From: Dicyema japonicum
Taxonomy: Eukaryota > Dicyemida > Rhombozoa > Dicyemidae
Assembly (NCBI GenBank): GCA_011109175.1
Contig: RDEW01000004.1
Span: forward strand, 2,133,875 to 2,197,874
Length of the DNA stretch: 64,000 nucleotides
Direction: 5' to 3'
The position numbers and the translations under genes are program-made. The notes below the pieces were generated by a model. It did not search any database, was not told the DNA's origin, and saw only the letters and a list, made by a program, of their open reading frames with translations. Shown in pieces: positions 11,126 to 22,039 of this stretch (positions within the stretch are counted from its first letter, which is position 1; each line of letters starts with the position of its first letter).

Positions 11126-11670
11126 TTGTTTACTTCTTTTTTTGATTATGTGAGAAATGTATTGAAAATCATTAAAACGACCTATTCTAACGGACCGGAT
11201 AAAATCCCAATGATCCTCCTAAAGAATTTCGGGGATTTTGGGATCGCTGCATTAACAAGGATATTCAACCACTCTATTAGCAAAAAATCTATTCTAGCCT
11301 TATGGAAGGTGCCCACGCCCAATTTGGAAACCAGGAAAATTGAAGAAGGATCCGGCTTTGTACAGACCGGTCGCGTTATTGTGTTCGGTGTCGAAAATTT
11401 TTGAAAGTCTAGTTCTTGCAAAAATCAAAGATTTTTTTCCGGATTTGTCATTTGAAGAGGTCTACTTCGACCAATTTATCAGCATCAATATCTATTTCCC
11501 AGTTTCTTCCAAATGGTGTTCCCAAGGATCCCCTTTGTCGTTCAAATTGTTTATATTATGGCCTAAGTCTTTGAAACCTCTCTCAAGTCTCCAAATGTTC
11601 TCTACATTTCATTTTTCGTTTAACGTACTTAAGATCAGCATCAAGTATCCCAAGATGTGTGACCCGTAAG
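11126..11670 (+). mobile_element. LINE reverse transcriptase fragment
   Basis: Broken plus-strand frames carry the fingers of a non-LTR reverse transcriptase: YSNGPDKIPMILLKN (G.D.IP), then YRPVALLCSVSKIFESLV (YRPI.L......K..E), and a remnant of the QGSPLS box (CSQGSPLSFKLF). Frameshifts and a deletion remove the motif A region. No intact domain remains. Confidence 0.7.
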
Positions 11671-11689
11671 CGTCAACATAAATGTGACA

Positions 11690-12440
11690 GTCTCAACATG
11701 TACGTTTTGATATCAGCTGGGGTATCCATCTCCAATTTCTAAAGAGCATCCATCTCAAATCAGTGATCTCGAGACTCAAAGGACCAGTTAAGCAAACCTT
11801 TGTTTAGCTCAAATGTAGGAAGGATTTTTCTTCGAACCAAGTCCTCACTGTCTCCAAATTAGGACCAAAGCTTATTGGCTTTTTTCCATGGTTCGTCTGA
11901 TCTTTTTCCATCCTTCTGATATTTACTACTTCCATTTTGTAAACATTCAAAGTTAGGTACTCAAGTTTATTAGGAACTACTTCCAATAGGCGAATAAGGA
12001 CTTATCGATCTCTCGATATGAAGTCGGCGTCGTCAGCATAAATGGATTCTTCTATGTCACCATAAAATTTTCAAGAGATCACGTGCGCCGTCGTCAAGTA
12101 TTTGGCAAACATCAAAGGAGAGAGTGAGTCTCCTTGAGGAATACCCTCATACGAATTCTCTTGAAATAATTTTGCCATTTCGAACTCTTATCTTCATGTT
12201 GGATAAAAGAACTCTTATCATTTTCAGAGTCAGAGTTCATAAATCCTTCCACTGACTTCAGAGTAGACCTCGAAAGCCGATAAGTCTATCGCAGTTGCGT
12301 TTGGATATCTTTGATTTACAAAGCCACTTGTGGTTCCAAACTATATCCTTCGTTGATCTCCCAGTCCTGAATCCACCATGACTTGGTGCAAGATATTCGT
12401 CCACTTGACGCGATTCAATGTAACCAACGCCAAGACTATA
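11690..12440 (-). mobile_element. LINE family D reverse transcriptase remnant
   Basis: Minus-strand frames include GGFRTGRSTKDIVWNHKW, matching GFREGRSTADIVWSHRW of the family D copy at 50606-52075. They continue into worn motif A and YADD regions. Many stops and frameshifts. Confidence 0.7.
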
Positions 12441-13055
12441 ATGAAAAACCATGTTTCTTCTTCAACTTATTAACTCCTTGCATCAAACAAGATTTATCTA
12501 ATTTTCCAGGGGATTTTATGCACCCCTCATAATTAGGTGGTAATTTGGATTTTAAATCAAGTCTATAAGCCAACTTAAAGCATATTCCTCGATCTATCGA
12601 AAAGCTCCTGATAATACTTCTCTGATCAGTTTCAAACCATCTTTGGAAGCCATAAATCAAGAATGGTTCTATACAAGCAGCATAAACATAGAGAAAAGTT
12701 TCCGGACTCAAGTGAAACCGTAGAAGCAATTCAAAATCCCAGTAGCTTTTTTCTTCTGTTCTTGATGTTAAAGAACCCTTTGATTCACAGATACCCCAAG
12801 ATATTGTAAGCGATCCGTAGATTCGATCGCTCCAGTATTAAGTAAATATTAGACTTTTTCCTGTTGTTGATCCCCAGGAAACAGTACATTTTTCGGGAGA
12901 TAAAGATAAACCTTAATCTCAGCACCAACTTTCAATTTTTTTTGAATATAAAAAACTCTTTTCCAAGAAATAAGTTTATTCATACTCAAGTCTAACAGAA
13001 ACATATTATCTTTATAAATTATCATTTTTGCATTTGAGAGTTGAAATATCACCCA
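12436..13055 (-). mobile_element. LINE family C reverse transcriptase remnant
   Basis: The minus strand reads AKMIIYKDNMFLLDLSMNKL then SWKRV, matching QMIIYADDILVLDSSMNK and SWKRV of family C at 26910-27000. It then reads LLRFHLSPETFLYVYAACIE and PFLIYGFQRWFET, matching the family C thumb. The catalytic YADD has decayed to YKDN. It is an old copy, clearly diverged from the young copies at 24-39 kb. Confidence 0.85.
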
Positions 13056-14006
13056 TCACACAATTGAAGTTGACTAAAGAAAGACCCCTTCAGAACCCCA
13101 CTTTTAACAAAAATTTTTTCGATAGTTGACTTCTTAACTTTGCCAATTCTGAAATCTGCCATTTTTATCGTAGTTTTCTATTTTTCAATGATTTTTCCAA
13201 ATTCTGAAATTTGCCACAATTTTTGATAATTATTTCTTGTAGAAATGGTCAAGCTCTTCATGATTCTCGTGCGAGTTTACTGTTATTTTTTGATAGGTCG
13301 GAAGGGTAGGTCTTCTTTAGAATGTTGATAATTCTTGTATAATAAAAAGCATAATTGACAGGTGTCGCAGGATCTAAGTTTGAAACATGTCTTGAGAGTT
13401 TCAAAAGATCTGAGTCCCTTCCAATAGATTTTCTTATACAATAAATACAATCTTAGGCCATCGATCACCCGTAATTGCTTTAGATGGAAAAGTTCATTGA
13501 TAGATAGTCCCAATGTGTTGTAAAATTGGGATTATAGACTTGTTCCTTTTAATTTTTTGTTAGTTGAAGGTGGCTGTAGATAATATTTTCAAGTCTCCTT
13601 CACCTCCAATTTTCTTGTATTCCTCCAGGTCCCGTCTCATTGGGTCATATTTATTTGTAGTTTCAGTTTTTATAAAATAGATATAAAAGATTGACTCAAC
13701 GCTTTTTAGGTTTGATTGAAAGTATGACTTTGTTCATAAACATGTTTCTAAAAAGTTAGTAGTTGGTCGAATTTTTTCAAAAATAATGCTAATCTGACAC
13801 ACAATATCTTATGATTTCCCTGCGACGCTGGAATTCTCGAGTGTCTAGGGAATTTGATTTATACACGATCTAGAGATCCCCGTGTGCGCTGCTGGTTATT
13901 TGAGCGAATCTCGCTATCCTGAGAGGGAATAGCCACGCAGGGCGGCCGTTGTCTGACAATTTGCTCACCTTTTCCGTAGTAAAGTGTTCATATCTTATAA
14001 ACGAAA
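13056..14006. other. Stretch with weak coding-like pieces, nothing recognised
   Basis: On the minus strand near 13590-13680 a short frame reads TETTNKYDPMRRDLEEYKKI then GGEGDLKIL, and near 13420 LFHLKQLRVIDGLRLYLLYK. These could be exons or old LINE sequence; I could not link them. A short GC-richer patch at 13830-13960 stands out from its surroundings without matching anything I know. Confidence 0.3.
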
Positions 14007-14357
14007 AAATTTTCCTCAACCAAGGCATAATTAGGGAGACTTATCGAAAACCTTGTCAATTCAAACATAAGATATAACACCCTGTATAAACTTTCCGGAT
14101 TATAAATGAGAGAAAAAGTGATACAAACTGTTAATTACCATAAGCGAGAAAAGCCCACAATTAAAAGTAAATGAATATTAATATAATTATAAAACATCAC
14201 CCATAAAATGATCAAGTGACAATGTAGTATAGTTACCAACACAATCTGTAAAAGTATTAATATCAATCTTTATTTGAAGTCTCATCTTATCCTCATCACT
14301 CAATGACCCATTCACTATATAATCACATAATAATCAACCTTGTAATACACTACCCCT
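14007..14357. repeat. Duplicated 351-bp segment, source copy (COG2 3' end and flank)
   Basis: This stretch, which contains the last exon and last intron of COG2 plus ~180 bases of downstream flank, recurs in the same orientation at 34097-34451 with only a few differences. It is described here as the parent copy because it is continuous with the rest of the gene. Confidence 0.9.
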
Positions 14358-16316
14358 CAGTCTTCTCAACGACATATCCGTACTAATTATAGATTCCATC
14401 ACATCCCTCACTTCCTTAACAAATATTTCCACTGTTCTCTTTAATCTATCCCTCAACACTTCCTCCGCTTCATCACTGTACTCTTCTCTTAATACTTCCT
14501 TAACCATGCAAACTGCCCTATCCATATATTCCAATGCATGTGAAGGAGTCTAATAGTAAGCCAACAGCCAACTGGCCTGTTTGTGTATCTATACAACCTC
14601 GGGACCTCCCTCAACCCCGTCAATTCCACGTCAACCTCCCCCAGTCTCAAATCAAACATTCTCTTGTAAAGCTCTACCTCAGTCTCCCCCAGTCTCCCAT
14701 ACAATGTAGACAAACAGACTATGAGTCAGTAATACTGAACCTTGACTCTCCATTCCACATTCAGCGACAAGAGGGTTTATTGTGTCACGTGTAAACTTCA
14801 TAATCCTCATTCTAAAGAGAGCCACATCCTTAGCCCAAAACAGTAGATCCTACAATTTAACAACTTTTTACATTATTTTCTCCAAACTTTAACAATCCTT
14901 GCAAGTGGGATATGAATTTTGCAGACACGTGCCATGAAAGTTTGTAGAATCTGTGAATCAGAGTCATCAGAAAGACAGAATCACTCCAACATGTGCAGAA
15001 GGCATTCCATACAACATAAGTGAGTTCAAAGTGGAATTCATCACCACGTGGAATTGGAGAATTAATGGATTCTTCAACAGTGGAGGCTATTTCGTGAAAT
15101 CAGTCAATAATATATAATGTTACCGAATTTGGAAGTAGACAGCCAGATTCCACAAATTATGGAAATCCACGAAGGCCTTAGTACCCCTAAAAACCTCCAA
15201 CTCGTTGTGGGGGACAAAATTGGCTTGAAATTGGCAAATAAAGTCCATAGCTCTCAGATAATTCTCACATATGACAATCTCTCATACTTTTTGAAATAAT
15301 CTGGGATTTCCCGCTGAAAAGGATTGTTTGAATGATGAGAAGAATTCAAGGAAGGCTGGAAAGAGAGAATTTGAGGCCAGATTTAACCCTAAAATAGGAT
15401 CTCCTCTACAAATAAGTAAATACTGTACATTTCCTGACTCTGTTTTATAGACTTGTTAAAGGGGAGTATAATTTCAGCCAATATTTGTAAAGTCAGAGGG
15501 AACAACTCAGATAAATCAACTCCAAATGATCCCAATTCCTGAGAATAACAAAACTAGTGACATTTGACAGTCTTTCGACAGTCCAAATGTGGAGTTGGTC
15601 TTCCACAAGGGATTGGTATTTAATGAGACAGGCCAGTCTAAGCATAGTAGTCAAATCAGAGTCCCTTCCAATAGCTGATGATAAAAGAGACTGGAAGTTC
15701 TCATGCAAATGTAATCTGTGTAAACAAACCTCCTAAATCTAGTAAATACTACAAACCTGCTTAAATTTACTACAGATTTCTGAATCAGACCAAAGATGCT
15801 CGAAGTTTCCAAGCCTCTCCACACTGATGGCGCATAATTGCACAAGAGACAGACGATCTCTTTAAAGTAAACCGAAAAAAATACTTAAATTGGTGAGTTT
15901 CTTGTAATTTGCAAAAATATCCATCCAATCGTTTGATATCCTGATAGAAAATTCTACATTGATTGACGAATCTCTGATATTAGTGATACTCATACAGAAA
16001 TGTTGTTAATTGTACGTTCTTGACGTTTAAAAAGGTAATATTTCTCCAGAATGCCCAGTAATGTAGAGTACTGCTGTTTGGTGGATAAATAAATTGAGTA
16101 GAACAGATCATTAAGGGCTTTTATCTGTTGCTGTAAGTTTGATAGATCATGTCTGAAGGAAAGGAGAGGTGAATGAGAGGCAGTTATGAGACGAAACATT
16201 TTAGATTTTGCAGAAGAAAGATCATATTCTAGTTTGCGAATTAAATTATAGTCAATAGATTGGGAGAATAAGAATTCAATAACATCACTACTATCATTAT
16301 TAGACGGTGTATACAT
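14187..16316 (-). CDS. COG2: Conserved oligomeric Golgi complex subunit 2, 11 micro-introns
   Basis: Subunit of the eight-part COG tether that keeps retrograde vesicle traffic in the Golgi. Exons join to 625 codons in one frame (human COG2 738 aa). N-terminus: MYTPSNNDSSDVIEFLFSQS, then coiled-coil DLSNLQQQIKALNDLFYSIY. Middle: NLWNLAVYFQIR (family KWNLPVYFQIRF). C-terminus: GLREVPRLYRYTNRP (family ALEVPRLYRRTNKE) and SLSDEDKMRLQIKIDI (family GMSDDDKIRLQLALDV), stop TAA at 14187-14189. Introns are 22-25 bases, ten GT...AG. The one at 15101-15123 has GT...TG ends if the conserved FxEIA after FQIR is kept. The last two lie near 14557 and 14325. No stop or frameshift remains after splicing, so the gene looks functional. 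The 3' end was copied to 34097-34451. Confidence 0.93.
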
Positions 16317-16479
16317 ATTTAATTATAATTTATTTTATTTAAAAAATATTAACATATTATTTAGAAAACACACTTTATTATAGAAAAATAACTATCTATA
16401 ATAATTACTTTTTTTTCTCGCGAGTTTTCTTTAACAAATATTCTTTCACATGTAAACACCATAATCCAGTGTTCACTCT
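16317..16479. promoter_or_regulatory. Probable 5' flank of COG2
   Basis: About 160 bases of AT-rich sequence upstream of the COG2 start, between the gene and a LINE scrap. No clear TATA box stands out. Confidence 0.3.
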
Positions 16480-16720
16480 GGACGGAAGATACAAATGGAA
16501 TCGGTAACCCTTCTCCAAAACACACTTGTCATATCTGTTGCGTGGAGATTCACGTTATAGGAGACTGCGCTCCACAAACTCCAATAGATATACCGGAAAA
16601 GCATACATATGATGAGCCCTCATATTGGATCAGCAGTTAATCCCCTAATAACCGAAGAAACAACTGGAACACGAAAATCGGTCATTGTCCATTGAGAGAA
16701 CCCTGTCTTGGAATGCATGC
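16480..16720 (+). mobile_element. LINE family A scrap
   Basis: Plus-strand frames resemble the family A thumb and linker: VAWRFTL, then YRKSIHMMSPHIGSAVNPLI, matching VAWRFGLSE and YRKTISMLCPRNGSTVDPLL of the 19335-20100 copy. Broken at both ends. Confidence 0.6.
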
Positions 16721-17545
16721 AAGAGGGAGAAATATATTTGGAGAGTTACTTGTAAAATTTCTAATTTATTCGATGATTGTGAATCAGCATTTGCACATTC
16801 CGCAAGGCATAAACTGCATGGAAAGGACTAAGAAGTAACGAATTTATAATCAGATAGATTACGTACTCTACCAAAGATCTTCGAAAGCACTGTTAACCGA
16901 TTCTCGAAGTTATAGGGCCATAGTGATCATAAGCTCTTGGTTGCACACTTTAGGATGAAAAGGGATTAGATGGTGGTATAAGGAGTAATCAATTGCTGAT
17001 CGTTTTGCAGTGGAGAAACGATGCCTGTTTCACAAAACTCGTGAGAATTATGGTTTGAAGATTAAGAAGGAGGTTGCTCACATTGATGTGGAACACCCAC
17101 CTGAAATAATCTAGAATGCTAGTGTCGAGGCTGTTTGAAACAATTGGAAGGAAAAGGCAAGAAAGATCAAGAGTGTTTTAGATCCAAAAATTTATTATTA
17201 TCAAAGAAGCTGAAAAAATTGTGGTTGGAAATGGACTCGTTATATACTTTTAACAACTTATAAAGAGGAATCGGATTGTGAGATAAAAAATAAAAAAGGG
17301 AAATGTCAGGAAATTGAAGAATGTGTCCAAGAAATTGAAAATTTTGGATTCGGGACTCAAATCTTCCGTTCTATGCGCCTATTACAAAGGGGTATCTAAC
17401 ATACAAAGATTTATGTTCATGACAATCAAGGGATGTAGTCGGCAAATAAGAAAAAAACTGAGATTCTTGCTCTTCATTTCTGTAAACAGTTGAATTAGAA
17501 ATGGAAGCTCTCCTCTTGGTCCGTTCGAGAAATCACCAAGGAAAT
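16721..17545 (+). mobile_element. LINE family D endonuclease fragment
   Basis: Broken plus-strand frames resemble the end of the family D endonuclease: a worn LLNFCEAN-like stretch, then QIDYVLYQRSSKALL, and SDHKLLVAHFRMK (the catalytic SDH box). After it come decayed basic, Lys-rich frames typical of the linker to the reverse transcriptase (KKGKCQEIEE). It abuts the family A scrap directly, a mosaic joint. The next ~250 bases (17546-17794) show nothing I recognise. Confidence 0.55.
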
Positions 17546-17794
17546 TAAATCTACCAATTATTATTGACGAGACTCACTTGGCCATCAATAAACTGAATAA
17601 CAACAGGGTTGCTTGATAATATACACGGAGAGTGATTGTTCCCCTGGAACTGGTTGTTCTTATGACAAAAATAACTCCATATTTGAAATATATTCTCTTT
17701 TGAAGCTTGGAGATTGAATTTTAGTCCCTTTGCGCAAACTAGAAGAGCAAATGACCACATCGAAATCTTAGTTAGTTGTTAAAGCACATTCACG

Positions 17795-18085
17795 TTACCA
17801 GTAAACACTGTTTATGGTTTCGCTTGTACCATGTTTTTCGATTATCCTTTTCGTTAGTCTTCTCCATCCTTTTCGCTGTTGTGCACGTTTCCTGATTTCG
17901 TCCCCGATCACTGGTAATCCTCCACAAGTGTCCTTGGAAGACAACTTATTGGAAGTCCCTGAATGCAGAAGATGCAATATGGCCGAAAAATTCTTCCATG
18001 GCGGTATTGCATGTGTCTGTTCACCCATCCGTAGAATATGTCCAAAAAGTGGCCAGGGGCTTCAAGTACGTTCAGGCTTGTTGGT
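17795..18085 (-). mobile_element. LINE 3' coding end
   Basis: The minus strand reads PWPLFGHILRM, then GDEIRKRAQQRKGWRRLTKR. These are the RWRLFGHVLRM and L..LA..R..WR.L patterns at the C-terminus of many animal LINE ORF2 proteins (endonuclease group like family D). The protein ends near 17795. The adjacent minus-strand frame 18130-18411 is open for 93 codons but matches nothing I know. Confidence 0.55.
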
Positions 18086-18429
18086 CGACAATCAGTCGGT
18101 CTGTCAGTCTGTATATTTTTTACAATATTTTAGGCCGAAAAAAATAAGAAATATATGATTGTCTTCAACCGAATATCTCTTAAAGTCAAGAAATTTTTGT
18201 CCCCAGGACAGAGCGGATTAAGAAGGAGACATTCTACTACAGATGCTGTCTGGTTCTTTTTTGTTGAATAACTGGAGGCAGCTCTGAGATCTCTCAGGAA
18301 AGGATGGGAAGGACATATGTCCGACGACATTAATTTTGTGAAAATAGTTATGAACGGTTTTCGGCCACAATCCCCAATGCATTGAAAGACTAATTTTTGA
18401 ACGTCAGCCATAACAATTACAAGAAATCT

Positions 18430-18740
18430 ATAGTATGGTGAAGAAGGTTGAATAAAAAAGGAAAATTAGGATCCTTATTTGGAGACAGTGAGGACATGCG
18501 GCATAAGAGATTACATCGTATAAACAAATCAGTCCCATTGAGCACTTAAATCATTGAATCGAGGTGGAGACTATTTGGCCACGACAGAGATGCCAATCCA
18601 AATATAGTAATGGAACAATACTTCATCATTGAGAACAGACCCCCCGAAAATAAGAAATCTTTCCTTTTGTGAAGATTAATCCAAGATTCCAAAACTAATC
18701 GAAGGAGAAAGCTTAGAATGGACACAGGAATCACTTAATT
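18430..18740 (+). mobile_element. LINE 3' coding end
   Basis: Plus-strand frames read SRWRLFGHDRDANPNIVMEQ followed by NRPPENKKS and a basic end. This is again the RLFGH C-terminal pattern, in the opposite orientation to 17795-18085. The two 3' ends face each other. Confidence 0.55.
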
Positions 18741-19334
18741 TAGACAATTACTATTATCCACGTGTGGTTCTGGATTTTATAACTGTCACTGACTTTTCAT
18801 ATTTTGGTGGTTAATACTGTTTTTCGTGCTGAGAATATCTGCGCTTTCAATTTCCACAGCGTTACATACTTGGTTTAAGGATTCCTTTCTAATTTTTGCT
18901 TTCTAAAAGGGGTCCTGTGATCCACCTAACTCGGAAGACGTCCAACTCTTAGTCGGCATCCAAAAAAGGAACCACTTCTTCTTTACTCCAGTGGAGGGGT
19001 TCCCACAATGTCTGGAAAGGATGCATCTAACTACAACAATGGGAACTAACCTTTATTCACCTACGATAAACTCAGCAGAATTGGCGTACATTCTTACTAG
19101 CATTTTCTCCAAATCTTCTTGTCTAATAAATGAGATTATGACCATAGTCGAAATTGGTATAGTAACCTCTTCATTGTCACTCAATGCTATATTCGTTATT
19201 CTGATGTCACAACTTACTAAAATCTTCACATTTATAAGTATCACGTACTTTCTTAAATAGAAATTATTTGTCAGTCTGTGTGCTAAGGCATTGCTTCCCG
19301 ATTGGGGGTGTGAGAAATAATTTTAAAAATTATG
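18741..19334. other. No recognisable gene
   Basis: An 89-codon plus-strand frame at 18991-19260 and an antisense one at 19053-19244 overlap. Neither has motifs, and I could not build a spliced gene from them. Confidence 0.35.
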
Positions 19335-20105
19335 ATTTTTTTATTTATTTTAATAACCCCGGAAACACCGAGAAAGAAAGACAAAAGAGTCAAACAGTTA
19401 GGTGATCCCAGTCCTCGCAATCACTTGTGCCATTCGACGTCTGTGATCTTCCATCGTCCCCACTACTTTCCGGAAGAGCCTTCTCTCGGTCTTGCAGAGG
19501 AATCCGATCGGGGAGGGGAATTTCTTATCCAATCGGTTTTCTCTTGCCATGGAAAGGATCAGGCGAAGTGGATTTCCATCTTCCTCACAGACGCGAAGAA
19601 ATCCGGAGCCACGACTACGGATCTTAGCTTCCATGAGTAGTGGGTCGACTGTTGATCCATTACGTGGGCAAAGCATACTGATTGTTTTCCGGTATATCGA
19701 GTTGATTCTTTGGACCATAGACTCCGATAGCCCGAATCTCCATGCAACGGAGGCATACTCAATGGCAGGCGCGATTGTTTGTTGGTAGAGGGTAGAAACG
19801 GAAAAGTCCATGTTCCTCGTGGTCCTCCGAACAAGGGCGCGTATAACGTTAACTTTCTGGAGGCCCCTGGTAATCATGTCTGTTGCGTGGGAGTTGAAAT
19901 TGAGAAGGCTGTCGTACTTGACTCCAAGGACAGTGGGGGACCTTGTCACTGGAATCCGAGTGGGACCAATGAAAAGACTCGGTTCATCCTTGGAACGACG
20001 GTCCGACGTGAATGTGGAACAGATAGACTTGGATGCAGAAATCGTTAGTCGATTGCCAACAATCCAATCGTGGAGAGTGTTCAATTTTGTCTGAGTTTTA
20101 AGGGA
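19335..20105 (-). mobile_element. LINE family A, 3' part, uninterrupted frame
   Basis: A 228-codon minus-strand frame (20084-19398) covers the reverse transcriptase thumb and C-terminus: LHDWIVGNRLTISASKS, FTSDRRSKDEPSLFIGPTR, TVLGVKYDSLLNF, TIAPAIEYASVAWRFGLSE, FPSPIGFLCKTERRLFRK, VIARTGIT then stop. The 3' UTR ends ggggttattaaaataaataa. It is 5'-truncated near 20105, next to the mosaic unit at 20117. The absence of stops makes this the least decayed family A copy here. Confidence 0.88.
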
Positions 20106-20469
20106 TGCGACTTGCGTCGAGTGGTTCCGATTACTTATACAAATGATCTTCGAATAAAATATATAACAAGAGAATTTGAATACATTTATATTTTTTAATA
20201 ATTTATTATTTAATGTTAGAAATAAACGTTCAGGAAATGATATTGAATGTTTAAGGCTAAAAAGTCACGATAGGATATCCAAGGAACGTTTCCGAAGCTT
20301 AGATTTACCTGCATTTACAAACCGTTACTTTTGGTGTCATCCAAAATAACATATGAAGTTGAGAAATCAAAGAGGCCACATAATATTACAGAGAATCTTA
20401 TTAATCCGTGTCCATTGGAAATGGTGAAATAGTCCTGGGTCCAACGTCTGTCGAAAACTGCAGCAGATT

Positions 20470-20992
20470 TCTTTGTCAAATAATTGTATCCGGGACCGAA
20501 TTAACTGTATCAGTGATGATATTCTTAAACAAGTTGTTTCGGACATTAAGAATTCTCGCATCAAGATTTCAATCCTGTTGGATGAATCATCGATGTTGAT
20601 AATTGCAGTTAACTAATTGGCTATGTTCGTTATGTACAATAAAATTGAGACTTTTTTTGATGAACATGATATTCCATAGGAAATTATTGGGTCAATTTGC
20701 TTGGAGGGTGCTCCAGTTATGCTGGGAAACAGGTCTTGGGTTTGCAGCCCATTTGAGAAAACATGTTCCAAATGTAACAGTTACTCCTACATCAGTCATC
20801 GGCATGCGCTCATATCAAAGTCTTTGTCGATTAAGTTAAAAGATGTCTTTAATTCGTCTGTCAAAATCGTGGATTTCATTCAAAGAAGGGCTTTGAATCA
20901 TATATTGTTCATAGCATTATGTATTGATGCAGACGTCACTGTTTTCTTGTATCATACCGATGTTAGATGGCCGTCAAAGGTTGTGTTTTGAC
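20470..20992 (+). mobile_element. hAT transposase fragment (ZBED5/FAM200 type)
   Basis: A plus-strand frame with one or two stops reads KNSRIKISILLDES, then KIETFFDEHDIP, GSICLEGAPVMLGNRS, HRHALISKSLSIKLKDVF, IVDFIQRRALN and YHTDVRWPSK. This is the order in ZBED5/SCAND3/FAM200-type hAT transposases (DES...DG.PAMLG......H.. .LASK......VNFI..RALN....H..VRWLS). It is cut off by a family A LINE scrap at ~20990. A second copy lies at 34806-35330. Confidence 0.8.
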
Positions 20993-21400
20993 AAAATTTT
21001 TTATTCTCAGACTTGAAATCGAACAATGCTGTAAGACTCAAATTCTTTGGAGGTTTTTTTGGTCGGTTCGCAAGTAAGGTTTCCTGTGGTTTTCCATTGT
21101 TCCCACTGTAGTATGAAAGAGCTTTGCAGAAGAATCCGATTGGAGAAGGGAACTTTTTAACCAATCAGTTTTTTTTCTTTGGAAGTGGACAGCCGAAGTG
21201 GGTTCCATCTTCCTTACAGACGCGAAGAAAACCGGATCCGCGACTACGGTCGTAGTTTCTGTGGGAGTACCAGTTGATCCAGTATGAAGGCACAATATAT
21301 GAATAGTTCTTGAGTCTTTGGAGTGTAATTCCCGATAACGCGAATCTCCACGCAGAGGCATACTTTAAGGCCGGTCTAAGAATAGTTCGTGGTTAGGTTA
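20993..21400 (-). mobile_element. LINE family A scrap inside the mosaic unit
   Basis: Minus-strand frames read KKFPSPIGFFCKALSYYS and VADPVFFASVRKME, matching family A (KKFPSPIGFLCKTE; FLRVCEEDG). Duplicated at 35330-35735. Confidence 0.7.
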
Positions 21401-21728
21401 CTTCTTCGGTTTATGGGCCCGCATATTAATATCCAGGTGTGTCGAGAATATCTTGAACTGACGCCCAGTAATGTTTCATAAGTAGGTTAAGGTGTATATG
21501 ACAAATGTGTTTTGGAGAAGGCTTTCCAGTTTATCTTCCAACTACGATTAAATCCGTTTTAATTCTTTCCAGAATTTACAAGATTGACTTTTCCTGTTGT
21601 GGCGATTGATCAGATGTCGCCATCTCTGATCCTGGTGATCTCTTATACTCAGGCTGACATTTTTTTGAGTTATTATTTATTTATTGTGACCGGTTGAATA
21701 CGAGCCCAGGTTAAAGGCGTTATACGTG

Positions 21729-21897
21729 GCTGATGATATATGCGGATGACATCTTAATCCTAGATTCATCTCTGAAAGCCTACATCTCTGAGCGACGAAT
21801 CGGGGCTTTTGTCGACAGAGTTCAGGTTTGGTGCGATAGGAGAGGGATGAAACTATCCACAGAAAAATCCAGTTACTTGCGAATATGCAGGCGTTAA
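21729..21897 (+). mobile_element. 169-base LINE family B reverse transcriptase scrap
   Basis: Plus-strand sequence around MIYADDILILDSSLKAYIS is almost identical to family B at 32397-32556. It covers the catalytic YADD and ends abruptly after ICR. It is embedded in the mosaic, so family B was active before the mosaic was duplicated. Second copy at 36068-36235. Confidence 0.9.
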
Positions 21898-22039
21898 AGC
21901 CGTTAGAAATCAATAATTTTTTTAATGAAAAATAAATCAATGAATTAATTCCTATCTTTATAATGATTAGTAATTTTAATAATTTAAATTTCTCACAAAT
22001 TTTCATTTTTTAACGGCTAACATCTGATAGAATAGTAAT

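Noticed and set aside
13830-13960. GC-richer patch with restriction-site-like words (gaattctcgag, gatctagagatc) suggesting vector or linker
   Set aside because: No longer vector sequence is visible and such words can occur by chance; not enough to call contamination.
17814-18158. Plus-strand frame with several cysteines (114 codons)
   Set aside because: It is antisense to a LINE C-terminus with the RLFGH and WRRLT motifs.
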